Shown here: one piece after another, positions 1 to 9,329 of the stretch | Layout of the letters: each line of letters begins with the position of its first letter | Position numbering within the stretch: the first letter of the stretch is position 1 | Source of the DNA: Actinomycetota bacterium | GTDB lineage: Bacteria > Actinomycetota > Acidimicrobiia > Acidimicrobiales > MedAcidi-G1 | Length of the DNA stretch: 64,000 nucleotides | Reading direction: 5' to 3' | Assembly: GCA_014381745.1 (NCBI GenBank) | Contig: JACNLA010000028.1 | Coordinates: 124,001-188,000, forward strand | Notes under the pieces: generated by a model | What the model saw: the letters and a program-made list of their open reading frames with translations, nothing else | Databases searched by the model: none | What the model was told of the DNA's origin: nothing | Translations under genes and position numbers: made by a program

Positions 1-1
1 T

Positions 2-220
2 CTTGATGAGCTCTATCGGATCGCCCGACCCGGCGCATTGTTCGCAATTGGAATCAAACCCAGCCACTTTGATGCACTCGGGTTCTCCGACCGCTTCGAA
101 CGGGACGTGGCTCTCGGCCGCATTACACAACCGGCCATCAAGCTCATCGAGGTCTACGAGTCCGGAGAGCACGTTGACGACACCGGAATCGTGGCCGTCT
201 TCCGAAGATCTGCTGCCTGA
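2..220 (+). CDS. C-terminal end of a class I SAM-dependent methyltransferase (partial)
   Basis: The reading frame is open from the left edge of the window and ends at TGA 218-220, so only about 72 residues are visible. The first visible residues (LDELYRIARPGALFAIGIK) match the 'E..R..rPGG' strand-turn that follows motif III in class I methyltransferases, where a loading-type comment such as 'new leader, post-catalytic strand' is typical. No SAM-binding glycine motif is visible because it would lie upstream. The downstream MFS gene converges on it with a 12-base gap. The substrate cannot be inferred. A generic methyltransferase assignment is moderately supported by this one motif; a short-chain reductase-like tail is less likely. 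Confidence 0.55.
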   Translation, partial: LDELYRIARPGALFAIGIKPSHFDALGFSDRFERDVALGRITQPAIKLIEVYESGEHVDDTGIVAVFRRSAA

Positions 221-232
221 TCAGGACTCGTC

Positions 233-1534
233 CTACTCGACCTCATCAGGTCGAGGCGCCTGTCGATTCCATTCGGAGAGAGGGTGCCTGACCCACTGAC
301 CGACAGAGTGGGCAATGGCTCCAGAGCGGGCAAGAATCGGCTGAAATGCCGACTGCTTCTCGAGAGGCACCGCTTCTCGCACCTGGCTCCGGTAGGACAG
401 GTAGAACACCAGCGCGCCAAGCACGGCTGCCAGCGACAGGTAGTAGCCGGCCGGTCCGAACACCTCGATTGTGATCCCGAGGGTCATGGGGGCTGCCACT
501 GCTCCCGTGCTGGACGCAAGGATCAGGGCTGATGCTGCGGCCACCCTCTTCTGTGGCGCTACCCAATCATTTGCCAGAGCCACGAACTGTCCGTAGAGCG
601 GGAACACGAAGGCTCCAAATGCCAGGTTGAGGGGAATCAGAAGCAGGCTGGATGGCGGAATAAGGGCGCCCACCAGTGCCAGCCCGAGAGCGATCGAAGC
701 AACCACCAAGATCACAGCTCGGCGGGGATAGCGGTCAGAGAGGTGCCCCAGAGGCATCTGCAGAAGAACGGCACCAATGACAGCGGCCGAGGTGAAGAGC
801 GCAATTCGCTGTGTGCTGAGGCCCGCAGTCGTTCCAAAGACGGCTGCCATGCTGGTGGATGCCGACTGGACGAACGAGCAGAACACGATTCCCACGGCCG
901 CTGAAGGAATCGTCTGGTAAAGCTCTCGCACAGACATGGATTCCGTGCTTGGCAGGGGCGCAGCCATTCCGGCCGAGAGGGTGACAGGTATGACCGCCAT
1001 CGAAATGAGAACCGATGAGAGAACGAAGAGTTTGAAGCCATCAACCGGAGCGACGTTCACAAGGAGCTGCCCACCGGCCGTTCCCCCCATCATGATCATC
1101 ATGTAGACACCAAGAATCCGTCCGCGGGTCTCGTTGGTGGCGCGGTCATTGAGCCAACTCTCCAGGACCACGAAGACCCCCGCGTTGCAAATCCCGCCAA
1201 CGAAGTAGATGAGGCTCCAGGCCACTGGCAGGACGAGAACGGCGTTGAGAAGCACGGCAGTTGATGCAAGCGACGCCAGGGCGGCGAATACCCGGATGTG
1301 CCCAACCGAGTTGAGTGCCCGGGTGATCACCTTGGCGCCGGCCAGATACCCAGCAAAGTGAAAGGCCATGACCACACCCATGGCGCCCGCGCTGAAGCCC
1401 TCCGACTCGGCACGAATCGGTAGAAGAATCCGATGAAGACCGTTGCCGACCTGCAGGAAGGCAAAGCCGAGGAACAGCGCCCAGACGCCGATCAGGGTAG
1501 AACCTGACCCCTGACGCGTAGCTGTGCTGTTCAC
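233..1534 (-). CDS. MFS transporter, YcaD-like
   Basis: A 433-residue protein with about twelve hydrophobic segments and the usual MFS length. The central ESWLND...RG..LG.Y motif after the fourth to fifth helices is characteristic of the YcaD-like branch of the major facilitator superfamily, and a second MFS signature (GHLSDRYPRR) lies in the second half. The GTG start overlaps the stop of the upstream thioesterase gene by four bases (GTGA), indicating translational coupling. It is the last gene of the sarcosine oxidase-amidase-thioesterase run, so import of a methylated amine or export of a catabolite is a reasonable inference, but the substrate is not determinable from sequence. Confidence 0.8.
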   Translation of the reverse strand: MNSTATRQGSGSTLIGVWALFLGFAFLQVGNGLHRILLPIRAESEGFSAGAMGVVMAFHFAGYLAGAKVITRALNSVGHIRVFAALASLASTAVLLNAVLVLPVAWSLIYFVGGICNAGVFVVLESWLNDRATNETRGRILGVYMMIMMGGTAGGQLLVNVAPVDGFKLFVLSSVLISMAVIPVTLSAGMAAPLPSTESMSVRELYQTIPSAAVGIVFCSFVQSASTSMAAVFGTTAGLSTQRIALFTSAAVIGAVLLQMPLGHLSDRYPRRAVILVVASIALGLALVGALIPPSSLLLIPLNLAFGAFVFPLYGQFVALANDWVAPQKRVAAASALILASSTGAVAAPMTLGITIEVFGPAGYYLSLAAVLGALVFYLSYRSQVREAVPLEKQSAFQPILARSGAIAHSVGQWVRHPLSEWNRQAPRPDEVE

Positions 1535-2022
1535 CTCAGGGTCCGGATTCCGCGACCCGAATGGGCGGGGGCCGACAGGGCTGAATGGGCACGAGCGGCG
1601 GCGATGGCATTTCCACGGACAGGTTCGACCATCGCAGAAGTGCGGGGCGGCCCACCGCCCGAGGGCTGGGATACGTGCAGGAGCATTGCCTCCTGGGTCG
1701 CAACCGGAACCGAATCACCGTCGACCAGCAGGTCGTGGTGTAGGTGGAGCCTCTTCTCGTCGGCACCAAGCACGTATGTGTCCGTCGAGATGCGGGATCC
1801 CTCATGGACCTCTTTCAGGAACCGAATGTGCGTCTCGACGCTGTAGAAGGTTCCATGTTGGCTGCGATAGGTCTCGCCGAAGCCGAGATGGATCAGCAAC
1901 TCGTCGGAGGCGGCCCCAAAAGCAACCCCGTAGAAGCCCTCGGTCAGGTGGCCGTTGTAGTCGATCCATTCCGACGGCACGACTGTCTCCCAGACCCTCA
2001 GAGGTTCCGGAACAGTTGACAT
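1531..2022 (-). CDS. Hotdog-fold acyl-CoA thioesterase, betainyl-CoA thioesterase-like
   Basis: A 163-residue protein from the ATG at 2022, preceded by a good ribosome site (GGGAGG). The N-terminal EWIDYNGH block, followed later by SVETHIRFLKE and an EKRLHLHHDL strand, is the pattern of 4HBT hotdog thioesterases and closely resembles the betainyl-CoA/carnitinyl-CoA thioesterases that release betaine during L-carnitine breakdown. The Asp in DYNGH is the expected catalytic residue. It lies downstream of the amidase and sarcosine oxidase genes and is coupled to the MFS gene. A role in making glycine betaine, feeding the demethylation route to sarcosine, would fit the context but is inference. 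Confidence 0.72.
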   Translation of the reverse strand: MSTVPEPLRVWETVVPSEWIDYNGHLTEGFYGVAFGAASDELLIHLGFGETYRSQHGTFYSVETHIRFLKEVHEGSRISTDTYVLGADEKRLHLHHDLLVDGDSVPVATQEAMLLHVSQPSGGGPPRTSAMVEPVRGNAIAAARAHSALSAPAHSGRGIRTLR

Positions 2023-2123
2023 GTCGCATACCTCCCGGTTTACCCGATCTGCCCTTGACGGTGCCGCGCGCAATCTAGGTCCGCGGGGTGTGCCCTACAA
2101 CGCATACCCCTGTGCCATCCGGC

Positions 2124-3518
2124 TCAGGCCGGCGGACCCGGAGGTAGATCATCGGGCGATATCGCCGCAATCGCCTCAATGGGCGGTTGTGAGTCCACTC
2201 CCATGCACATCTCCGCTGCCTCTGCAACAGCGAGAAGATAGGCATCGGATCCTCGCCGGCATGAGAGCTGCACACCGACCGGTAGGCCATCTCCGGTGAA
2301 TCCTGCCGGCAGCGACACCGATGGTGCACCTGTCACGGTTAGGCGTGAACACGAGCGCATCCAGTCGGTGTAGTTGGGGAGATGCACACCCTCGATCTCC
2401 GTAACCCATTCCTGCCCCACAGGGAAGGGGGGAACCTGGCTGGTAGGCGTAATTACGACGTCGTGATCATCGAAGATGCGGCGCCACAGCTGCCGAATGC
2501 GGGCTTCGGTGACGAGGGCCGAATCAACATCGTCCGGATGAAGACTCATACCCCGGACGATCTCGCCTCGAACGGTTGCCTTTACGCGCCCGTCATCCAC
2601 GAGGTCCGGGTGCATCAGGGAGTAGGCGAGAGACCGGAGGGTCTCAAAGCAGGCATCGGCCCCGGCAAGCGAAAGGTCGCCGCTCTGGATCTGCCATCCT
2701 TCCTCCTCGAGAGTCCCGGCGGCATCCTCAACCAGGCGACGCACAGCGGGATCAACGGGAAGGTCACCGTGGTCAAGTGAAAGGAGGGCCCGCGGCGGAT
2801 CAACCTGAACCGGAGGCTCCAGGTGGCCGGTCATCGCGCCGAAGAGGAGGCCCACATCGGCCACCGTGCGACCCATCGGTCCGTTGGTCGGCATGGTGAT
2901 CCGGGGATCCGCACCTGTGTTTCCCGGGACACGCCCGGCCGATGGCCGAAAACCCACAATGCCGCAAAAGGATGCAGGATTCCGGAGCGAGCCTCCAAGG
3001 TCTGAGCCATCTGCGATCGACAGGGAGCCACACGCCAGGGCCGCAGCCGCCCCACCACTTGAGCCACCTGCAGTTAGGCCGGGATTCCAGGGATTCCTCG
3101 TGACCCCGTAGACGCTGTTGAAGGTGTGTGAGCCTGCACCGAACTCGGGCGTGTTCGTCTTGCCGACGGGGACCACCCCGGCCCTGTGGAGAAGCGCCAC
3201 GAGCGGGTTGTCGGTTTCGGGAACATGTCTGGCGTACACCGTGCTTCCATAGGTCGTTGGAACGCCGGCAGTGTCGAGAAGGTCCTTGTGGGCAGTGACG
3301 AGACCACGTAGAGGAGCCCCTCTGCAGAGGGACCGGTCCGAATCAAGAGCGGTCGCCAGCTCGGCCGCCTTGTTCCAGTCGACAGCCACCAGAGCGTTCA
3401 CCACCGGTTCGGTGATGCTCGCTCGCTTACTGCAGGCCTCCAGGAGTTCGCCGGCTGAGAGGGCACCGGCCTCCATCAGACGGAACTGCTCGACAGCTGG
3501 AAGGTCAACTGGATCCAT
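2124..3518 (-). CDS. Amidase signature family hydrolase
   Basis: A 464-residue protein spanning the full amidase signature domain. The catalytic Ser-cisSer-Lys triad is visible: Lys in TAHKDLLDTAG near residue 97, and the two serines in GGSSGGAAAALA and DGSDLGGSLRNPA. Family members hydrolyse carboxamides, acylated amines or act as GatA; the length and lack of gatB or gatC beside it argue against GatA. The gene sits 47 bases below soxG on the same strand, so it is probably co-transcribed with sarcosine oxidase. A substrate that yields an N-methylated amino acid would fit, but nothing in the sequence fixes it. Confidence 0.82.
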   Translation of the reverse strand: MDPVDLPAVEQFRLMEAGALSAGELLEACSKRASITEPVVNALVAVDWNKAAELATALDSDRSLCRGAPLRGLVTAHKDLLDTAGVPTTYGSTVYARHVPETDNPLVALLHRAGVVPVGKTNTPEFGAGSHTFNSVYGVTRNPWNPGLTAGGSSGGAAAALACGSLSIADGSDLGGSLRNPASFCGIVGFRPSAGRVPGNTGADPRITMPTNGPMGRTVADVGLLFGAMTGHLEPPVQVDPPRALLSLDHGDLPVDPAVRRLVEDAAGTLEEEGWQIQSGDLSLAGADACFETLRSLAYSLMHPDLVDDGRVKATVRGEIVRGMSLHPDDVDSALVTEARIRQLWRRIFDDHDVVITPTSQVPPFPVGQEWVTEIEGVHLPNYTDWMRSCSRLTVTGAPSVSLPAGFTGDGLPVGVQLSCRRGSDAYLLAVAEAAEMCMGVDSQPPIEAIAAISPDDLPPGPPA

Positions 3519-3565
3519 GGCTGGGACAGTATTGCCGCTGATGAGCCGGCGACAGCCGAGGCGGG

Positions 3566-4141
3566 TCAGTGAATGGACAACCCTGGCGGCATGTCGACTC
3601 CAAACTCCACGCAGGCGTCTGCCACGGCACTGAACAGGTATCTGCCAAAGGAGCGCTCACATGAGATCAGGTAGGAACGTTCACCATCCCGGTCGTCACG
3701 CACCAGATCGCAGGTGACCTTGGCCACCGAGCCGGAAAAGACCGCGCCGTCTGGCGTCATGTCATCGGCCAGATCAACGTTGCAGACCTTGGCGAGTGCT
3801 CCCACGGCGTCACGTCCCGAGATGCGAAGCATGGCCCGACCGTGTGTGATGTCGACAATGCTCACGAAGCCCTCACTGGGAATGGACTCGGCAACGTCGC
3901 CGCTCCGGCCCGGCTCAGCAAGCAGGGTCCACTCGCCGGGACGGCTGCCACAGACGAGGACACCGTCCTTGCGCCGCCGACTCCGGCCGTAGGTGACCTT
4001 CAGGTGGATTCCGGCTGCTGTCTTCCGGGCTCCGCGAACGAGAACCTTGGTGCAGCTCGACTCATCTGCAAGGGTGATAGCTCCGTCGGGTGCTGACAGT
4101 GCCACAGAGTCAACTGGGCCCCGGAAGTCAATCTCAGACAC
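3566..4141 (-). CDS. soxG: Sarcosine oxidase gamma subunit
   Basis: A 191-residue protein in the position and size range of the gamma subunit of heterotetrameric sarcosine oxidase. It has no catalytic motif of its own; gamma subunits belong to the aminomethyltransferase/GcvT-like fold and stabilise the complex. The sequence carries the expected segments around VDITHGRAMLRISG and a C-terminal SCERSFGRYLFSAVADA helix. Its start overlaps the end of soxA by eight bases. Placement directly after soxB-soxD-soxA is the classical operon order, which makes the assignment firm despite weak sequence conservation in this subunit. Confidence 0.85.
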   Translation of the reverse strand: MSEIDFRGPVDSVALSAPDGAITLADESSCTKVLVRGARKTAAGIHLKVTYGRSRRRKDGVLVCGSRPGEWTLLAEPGRSGDVAESIPSEGFVSIVDITHGRAMLRISGRDAVGALAKVCNVDLADDMTPDGAVFSGSVAKVTCDLVRDDRDGERSYLISCERSFGRYLFSAVADACVEFGVDMPPGLSIH

Positions 4142-6992
4142 GTTGTCGCTCTCCTTCCGGATCGAGGTGCGCGTGGTGCTCCTGGACTGTCGCAGTGATG
4201 CGGCTACCGTCCACGAGCTTCACCGTGACCGAGGTTCCGGCAGCTGCCAGCTTGGGATCCACCTGAGCAAGACAGATCGACCTGCCGAGGGTGGGGGACA
4301 TCCGGCTGGACGTGACGCGCCCCAGGATCTCGTTGCTGTCGCCTGCCACGATCTGACAGGCCTCCTCGGGGACGACCGTGGGATCATCTGGCTGTAGCCC
4401 GACCAGCACCGGAAGGTCAGTGCGGTCAAATGCGGCACGCAGTTCCGGAAGACCAACGGTGTCCTCCTTGTCCAACTTGACCAAGCCGGCGAGGCCCGCG
4501 GTCGGCGCCTTGCTGAGGCCGTCGGTGTCCTGACCGACGATGTAGTGACCCTTTTCGAGACGCAGGATGCGTTGCGCTTCGACGCCAAATGGCGCCGCCC
4601 CCAGATCGGAACCGGTTGCCAGCAGCGACTCCCAGACGTGGAGAGCATGGCCCGATGGGACATGCAGCTCATACGAGAGCTCGCCCGTGAACCCGATCCG
4701 CCAGATGATGCAGTCAGCGACCCCAGCCACAGTTCCGGTCCGGACGCTGAAATATGGAAAGGCATCGGCGGAGAGGTCCACGCCACCCACGAGCCGCTCA
4801 AGGAGGTCCCGGGATCGGGGGCCCGCCACGTTGATGCTCGTGAGTCCGCCGGTAACCGGCGTCACATGAACCTCCCAGTCGGACCGGTAGGTCTGGAGCC
4901 AGTCCTCGAGCATCTCCCAGACGGCACCGGCACCCGATGAGGTGGTTGTCATCAGGTAGTGGTCTTTGGCGAGGCGTCCCGTGACGCCATCGTCGGATAC
5001 CACGCCGTCCTCGCCGACCATGGCGCCGTACCGGACCCGACCCACCTTCAGCTTCTGCCAACGGTTGACGTAGACGAGCTCAAGCAGCTTCGGCACGTCG
5101 GGTCCGCGGAGATCCAACTTGCCTAGAGGGGTGACGTCTATGAGGCCGACGTTGTTGCGCACGTTGAGGGCCTCGGCCATGGGGTCGCCGTAGCGGTCCG
5201 GGCGCACCCACTGTCCGGCGAGCAGGTTGACCGCCCCGTTCGCCTCGTGCCAATCCTGTAGGGCCGACCGCCTCACCGGCTCGAAGATTCGACCGGCCAG
5301 TGCTCCAAGAGAAATCGGAGAGAACGGCGGCCTCCAGACCGTGGTGCCGACATCTGCCATGTCGACCTGTCGGGCCTCAGCCAGAACTGAGGCTGCATTG
5401 ACGGTTTCCAGCTTGCCCTGCGAGGGCCCCATGGTGACGGTGGTGTAGCGCTTCATCAACTCGATCGAGTCAAAGCCCTCAGACGCCGCCTGCATCAGGT
5501 CTTTGGATGAGATGTCCTCTGAAAAGTCAACCAGACCGTGGGTTGAACTCCGGTAGCACTCTGGATGAGGCACACGCCGCAGAGGGATCCGATCATCAGG
5601 AACGGTCTCAGGTCTGGGGCCCTTGGGACTGGTGGAGCGTGCCGTCGTAGTGAGAACGTCGTGGCGGATCCGCAGAGCGCGTGCCGCGGCCAGCTCGCCG
5701 GTCTCCCTGCCATGGGCCAACAACTCGGCAATCGAGCCGTCGCCGGTGATGCCGCCTGTTGCCAGGACATTGTCAGGGAGCGCGTGTGGAAAGTAGCGGG
5801 CGGCCACCGGGTCGTAGACCGGGCGGTCGCCGGCCATGTTCAGGAGCGATGTCGGTGCAGTCCAGCCGGTGGCAGTGACGACCAGATCAGCAGCGAGGGT
5901 GCGTCCATCGCCCAGATGCACCTTCCGAACCCGGCCCCTGCCATCCACCTTGACGATGTCGGCGCCCGATCTGGCATCTAGAACCTCGACGATCTCGACC
6001 CCCGCTGATTCCAAGTCTGCAACCGCCGAGTCTCCCTCAGAGCTAGCTGTCAAAACGACGGCACGGTCGCCGGGTCGAACAGCCCAGAGGTTCGTCAGGC
6101 GCCTCACTGCCCCGGCGAGCATCACGCCCGGTGTGTCGTTTCCCGCAAACACATAGGGCCTCTCGATCAGCCCGGGGGCCACGACCAAGCTCCCTGCCCT
6201 GGCCTTGATGAGACGCTCGGGGGCCAGGGGGTGACTGCGCTGGTTGATGGCAATCCAGTTGTGGTCGTACCGACCTGAGACCGTCGAATCGACCAGGACC
6301 TCTATGCCGGGGGATGCCTCAACGGCTGAACGCAGGTCTGCCAGGACTTCAAGGTCGTCATTGGCGCCCCATCGGAGGTGGCCACCGAGTTCCGGTTCCT
6401 GTTCCACCAACATGACCGTCGCACCAGCCTCGGCCGCAGACAGAGCAGCGGCCATTCCTGCAGGGCCACCACCTGCTATCAGGACATCCGGGTGGGCGTA
6501 CCGCTTGTCGTACGCGCCGTGGGTGCTCGTATTCCAGTGGATGCGTCCACCGGGAGCGAACTTTCGGAGAATCCGCTGATACAGGCTGTGCCATAGAAAC
6601 TGTGGCCGCATGAAGGTCTTGTAATAGAAGCCCGCTGAGAGAAAGCGCCCCACCAGCTGGTTGGCGGTGCCGAGGTCGAAGCGGAGGCTCGGCCACACGT
6701 TCTGGGCGCTCACCTGCATTCCCTCGAGCAGGCGACGACTGCCTGCTCGGACGTTGGGCTCGTCGCCAACTTGAACCGAGAGGTTCGGGTCCCAGTGGTT
6801 TGCACTGAAGATTCCGCGGCGCCTGTGGTACTTCATGCTCCGGGAGAAGATCTCGACGCCTGCAGCAGCGAGCGCAGAGGCGATCGTGTCCCCCTGGTGC
6901 CCGGTGAACGCCCTTCCGTTCCACGTGAAGGACACGGTAGTTGAGCGGTCTATGAGCTCGCCCGGTCGGCTCGGGATGCGCCGCGGGCTCAT
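4134..6992 (-). CDS. soxA: Sarcosine oxidase alpha subunit
   Basis: A protein of 952 residues from the ATG at 6992, which overlaps the soxD stop by four bases; a longer in-frame extension to 7280 would run back through soxD and is rejected. Domains in order: an N-terminal ferredoxin-like region (TWNGRAFTGHQGDTIASAL), an NAD-binding pyridine nucleotide-disulfide fold with IAGGGPAGMAAALSAAEAG, and from about residue 560 a C-terminal GcvT/aminomethyltransferase folate-binding region. The enzyme oxidatively demethylates sarcosine to glycine; the methyl group passes to tetrahydrofolate and electrons pass from FAD to FMN to oxygen. Length and order match heterotetrameric sarcosine oxidase. The dimethylglycine-oxidising relatives are an alternative substrate class. 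Confidence 0.93.
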   Translation of the reverse strand: MSPRRIPSRPGELIDRSTTVSFTWNGRAFTGHQGDTIASALAAAGVEIFSRSMKYHRRRGIFSANHWDPNLSVQVGDEPNVRAGSRRLLEGMQVSAQNVWPSLRFDLGTANQLVGRFLSAGFYYKTFMRPQFLWHSLYQRILRKFAPGGRIHWNTSTHGAYDKRYAHPDVLIAGGGPAGMAAALSAAEAGATVMLVEQEPELGGHLRWGANDDLEVLADLRSAVEASPGIEVLVDSTVSGRYDHNWIAINQRSHPLAPERLIKARAGSLVVAPGLIERPYVFAGNDTPGVMLAGAVRRLTNLWAVRPGDRAVVLTASSEGDSAVADLESAGVEIVEVLDARSGADIVKVDGRGRVRKVHLGDGRTLAADLVVTATGWTAPTSLLNMAGDRPVYDPVAARYFPHALPDNVLATGGITGDGSIAELLAHGRETGELAAARALRIRHDVLTTTARSTSPKGPRPETVPDDRIPLRRVPHPECYRSSTHGLVDFSEDISSKDLMQAASEGFDSIELMKRYTTVTMGPSQGKLETVNAASVLAEARQVDMADVGTTVWRPPFSPISLGALAGRIFEPVRRSALQDWHEANGAVNLLAGQWVRPDRYGDPMAEALNVRNNVGLIDVTPLGKLDLRGPDVPKLLELVYVNRWQKLKVGRVRYGAMVGEDGVVSDDGVTGRLAKDHYLMTTTSSGAGAVWEMLEDWLQTYRSDWEVHVTPVTGGLTSINVAGPRSRDLLERLVGGVDLSADAFPYFSVRTGTVAGVADCIIWRIGFTGELSYELHVPSGHALHVWESLLATGSDLGAAPFGVEAQRILRLEKGHYIVGQDTDGLSKAPTAGLAGLVKLDKEDTVGLPELRAAFDRTDLPVLVGLQPDDPTVVPEEACQIVAGDSNEILGRVTSSRMSPTLGRSICLAQVDPKLAAAGTSVTVKLVDGSRITATVQEHHAHLDPEGERQRV

Positions 6993-7237
6993 GTTCTCTC
7001 CAATCCGCGGACCTCGTTGGTGGCGGTGTTTCGTTCGATGGTGAAATAGGTGCGGCAACCACTCCGGCAGTACCAGGTTTCTGTCACCCATCCTGCCGGG
7101 TTGTCTCGCAGATAGAGGTAAGAGCGCCACTCCGAGAGGCTTGCTGTCGCAGCATCTGGACGGGGGACCACCTCGCCCGTATTTCTGAGATCCGATGAGT
7201 TGCGTGGCCCGCAGTTGGGGCAGGGAACGAGAATCAT
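6989..7237 (-). CDS. soxD: Sarcosine oxidase delta subunit
   Basis: An 82-residue protein with the zinc-binding pattern of the sarcosine oxidase delta subunit: CPNCG close to the N-terminus and a CRSGC pair near residue 57. The central WYCRSGCRTYFTIERNT block is the signature that precedes the C-terminal tail in this family. The ATG shares one base with the soxB stop (TGATG) and the stop overlaps soxA by four bases, so translation of all three is coupled. It is a small structural subunit bound to the FAD/NAD part of the alpha chain. Confidence 0.92.
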   Translation of the reverse strand: MILVPCPNCGPRNSSDLRNTGEVVPRPDAATASLSEWRSYLYLRDNPAGWVTETWYCRSGCRTYFTIERNTATNEVRGLERT

Positions 7238-8526
7238 CAGTGACCCACCGCCGCTGCGCCCTTTTCGCCGACCAGATCACCCTCGGTGAACCTCTCGATT
7301 CCGAAGGAGGCGATCAGGTCCGCTGTGCGGCCGGTTGCGATCGTCTCAGCCATTGTCTCGCCGGCAACCGGGCCCGCCTTGAAGCCGTAGGTTCCCCAGC
7401 CGACATCGACCAGGTATCCATCCACCGCTGTGAACCCCATGATCGGGGAGTAGTCGGGGGTCATGTCACACAGACCCGACCACTGTCTCATCAGGCGCAT
7501 CTTGGATATGCCGGGCATCAACTCCAGAACGTGCCCGGCGAGTTCCTCGGTGAACTCGAGGGTGCCGTTCACCCGGTAGGTGCCGATGGGATCCACGGAG
7601 GCACCAAAGACGAGCTCGCCTCGATCTGTCTGGCTCACATAGACGTGTAGTGAACCGGAGACCACGACGGTGGGAAGAAACACCTTGCACGGCTCGGTCA
7701 CAGCGGCCTGCAGCGGGTGGGTGGTGATCGCAAGGGGAACGCCGGCCATGTTTGAGATCAGCGAGGCCCATCCGGCGGTGCAGTTCACGACCACAGGCGC
7801 GCTGATGTCGCCACGGCTGGTTCGAACACCGGTGACCCTTCCCCCAGGGCCCTTCCCGTCGGGCCCGTCGCCACCGGAGCACGAGATGTCGAGCACCTCA
7901 GTGTCCTGGAGAAGGTGCACACCCAAATGGTCGGCCGCCCTGGCATAACCCCAGACGACGGCATCGTGTCTGACGATGCCACCCGGCGGGTGGTACAGGG
8001 CACCCAGGATCGGGTAACGCGTGTCTGATGAGACGTCGAGGCTGGGGGTGAGACGTTTGACCTCCTCAGGGTCGATGACGCTTGAGTCGATGTCGAGGAG
8101 CTTGTTGACCTCGGCGCGCCAGGTCATCGTGCGGAGTGCCGAATCAGTGTGGGCCAGCGTCAGATGGCCGCGTCGGGAGAGCATGACGTTCAGGTTCAGG
8201 TCGGAGGCCATCGTGTTGTAGAGCTGAAGCGAGCGGTCGTAGAAGGCCACGCCCTCAGGTGTCAGGTAGTTGGATCTCACAATCGCCGTATTTCGGCCGG
8301 ACCCACCGCCACCCAGATAGCCCTTGTCGACAACTGCCACGTTCGTAATGCCGTGGTTCTTCGCCAGGTAGTAGGCAGTGGCCAACCCATGCAGGCCGCC
8401 ACCGACGATGACAACGTCGTAGGAGTCTCGACGCTCGGGTTTGCTCCACATTCGCGGCCAGTCGCCGCGCGTCACACCGTGCTTCAGCAGCTTCCCTGCC
8501 GAGTACCTGTAGCCGTGGCGGGACAT
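7237..8526 (-). CDS. soxB: Sarcosine oxidase beta subunit
   Basis: A 429-residue FAD-dependent oxidoreductase of the DAO family. An N-terminal extension of about 35 residues (SRHGYRYSAGKLLKHG) is typical for SoxB and precedes the dinucleotide-binding motif DVVIVGGGLHGLATAYYLA. The GGGGSGRNTAIVRSNY segment corresponds to the region around the flavin attachment and active site, and PDYSPIMGF near the C-terminus is the usual FAD-contacting block. This subunit carries the site where sarcosine is oxidised. It is the first gene of the leftward operon; the 151-base gap to the divergent upp gene must hold its promoter. Confidence 0.93.
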   Translation of the reverse strand: MSRHGYRYSAGKLLKHGVTRGDWPRMWSKPERRDSYDVVIVGGGLHGLATAYYLAKNHGITNVAVVDKGYLGGGGSGRNTAIVRSNYLTPEGVAFYDRSLQLYNTMASDLNLNVMLSRRGHLTLAHTDSALRTMTWRAEVNKLLDIDSSVIDPEEVKRLTPSLDVSSDTRYPILGALYHPPGGIVRHDAVVWGYARAADHLGVHLLQDTEVLDISCSGGDGPDGKGPGGRVTGVRTSRGDISAPVVVNCTAGWASLISNMAGVPLAITTHPLQAAVTEPCKVFLPTVVVSGSLHVYVSQTDRGELVFGASVDPIGTYRVNGTLEFTEELAGHVLELMPGISKMRLMRQWSGLCDMTPDYSPIMGFTAVDGYLVDVGWGTYGFKAGPVAGETMAETIATGRTADLIASFGIERFTEGDLVGEKGAAAVGH

Positions 8527-8677
8527 TCCCGGCTCCTGTCCAGAGGCCCTGCCGGCAACCCGCCCGGTGCGGTCTACCGGCCAACCCCCATTCGGTCGCT
8601 GACCGCGGGCAGGCTAGGGGATGGGACCACGTTTAGCGCGTCACGGAGGCGGACATTCAGGGGCATATGGTGGGGAA

Positions 8678-9328
8678 ATGACCAATGACACCGCCAGCAC
8701 GCCGACGCCCCGACTGCACATCGTCGACCATCCCCTTGTGCAGCACAAGCTGACCCAGATGCGCAGGGTAGAGACACCGAGTGCTCACTTCCGTGAACTG
8801 CTCAGCGAGACAAGCCTTCTGCTCACATATGAGATTTCCAGAGAGCTGGACCTCCACGAGGTTGAGATCCAGACGCCCCTGACAACGACATCGGCACCGG
8901 AACTCATCGACCATCCAGTAGTCGTATCAATACTGCGTGCAGGAAACGGGCTCCTTGACGGGGTACTCAAGGTGATACCCGGAGCCAGGGTCGGCTTTGT
9001 AGGCCTCTATCGGGACCATGACACGCTTGAGGCTGTCGAGTACTACTGCAAGTTCCCGCCGATGGAAGGCCGTACGGTGATCGTTGTCGACCCCATGCTC
9101 GCAACCGGGAACTCGGCCGCTGCGGCACTTGACCGCGTAAAGGCTGACGGCCCGGCTGCGATTCGCTTCCTCTGCCTTCTGGCGGCGCCAGAGGGTGTTG
9201 CTGCCCTCCACAAAGCCCACCCGGACGTGGACATCTGGACCGGCGCTGTCGACGAGTGCCTCAACGACGTCGGCTACATAGTGCCGGGCCTTGGCGACGC
9301 CGGTGACCGCATCTACGGCACTACCTGA
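8678..9328 (+). CDS. upp: Uracil phosphoribosyltransferase
   Basis: A 216-residue protein from the ATG at 8678, eight or nine bases after a GGTGGGGAA ribosome site. It has the PRPP-binding signature [13 protein letters not shown] and the C-terminal uracil-binding block [16 protein letters not shown], both diagnostic of UPRTase. The enzyme salvages uracil to UMP with PRPP in the cytoplasm. Length equals the family norm of about 208-216 residues. The longer TTG start at 8621 is rejected because the added residues resemble no UPRTase N-terminus. The deacetylase gene follows with no real gap. Confidence 0.96.
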   Translation: MTNDTASTPTPRLHIVDHPLVQHKLTQMRRVETPSAHFRELLSETSLLLTYEISRELDLHEVEIQTPLTTTSAPELIDHPVVVSILRAGNGLLDGVLKVIPGARVGFVGLYRDHDTLEAVEYYCKFPPMEGRTVIVVDPMLATGNSAAAALDRVKADGPAAIRFLCLLAAPEGVAALHKAHPDVDIWTGAVDECLNDVGYIVPGLGDAGDRIYGTT

Positions 9329-9329
9329 C

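Noticed and set aside
6993-7280. A longer soxA frame starting at 7280
   Set aside because: It runs through soxD in another frame, its extra 96 residues resemble nothing, and the ATG at 6992 fits the four-base overlap and known N-terminus.
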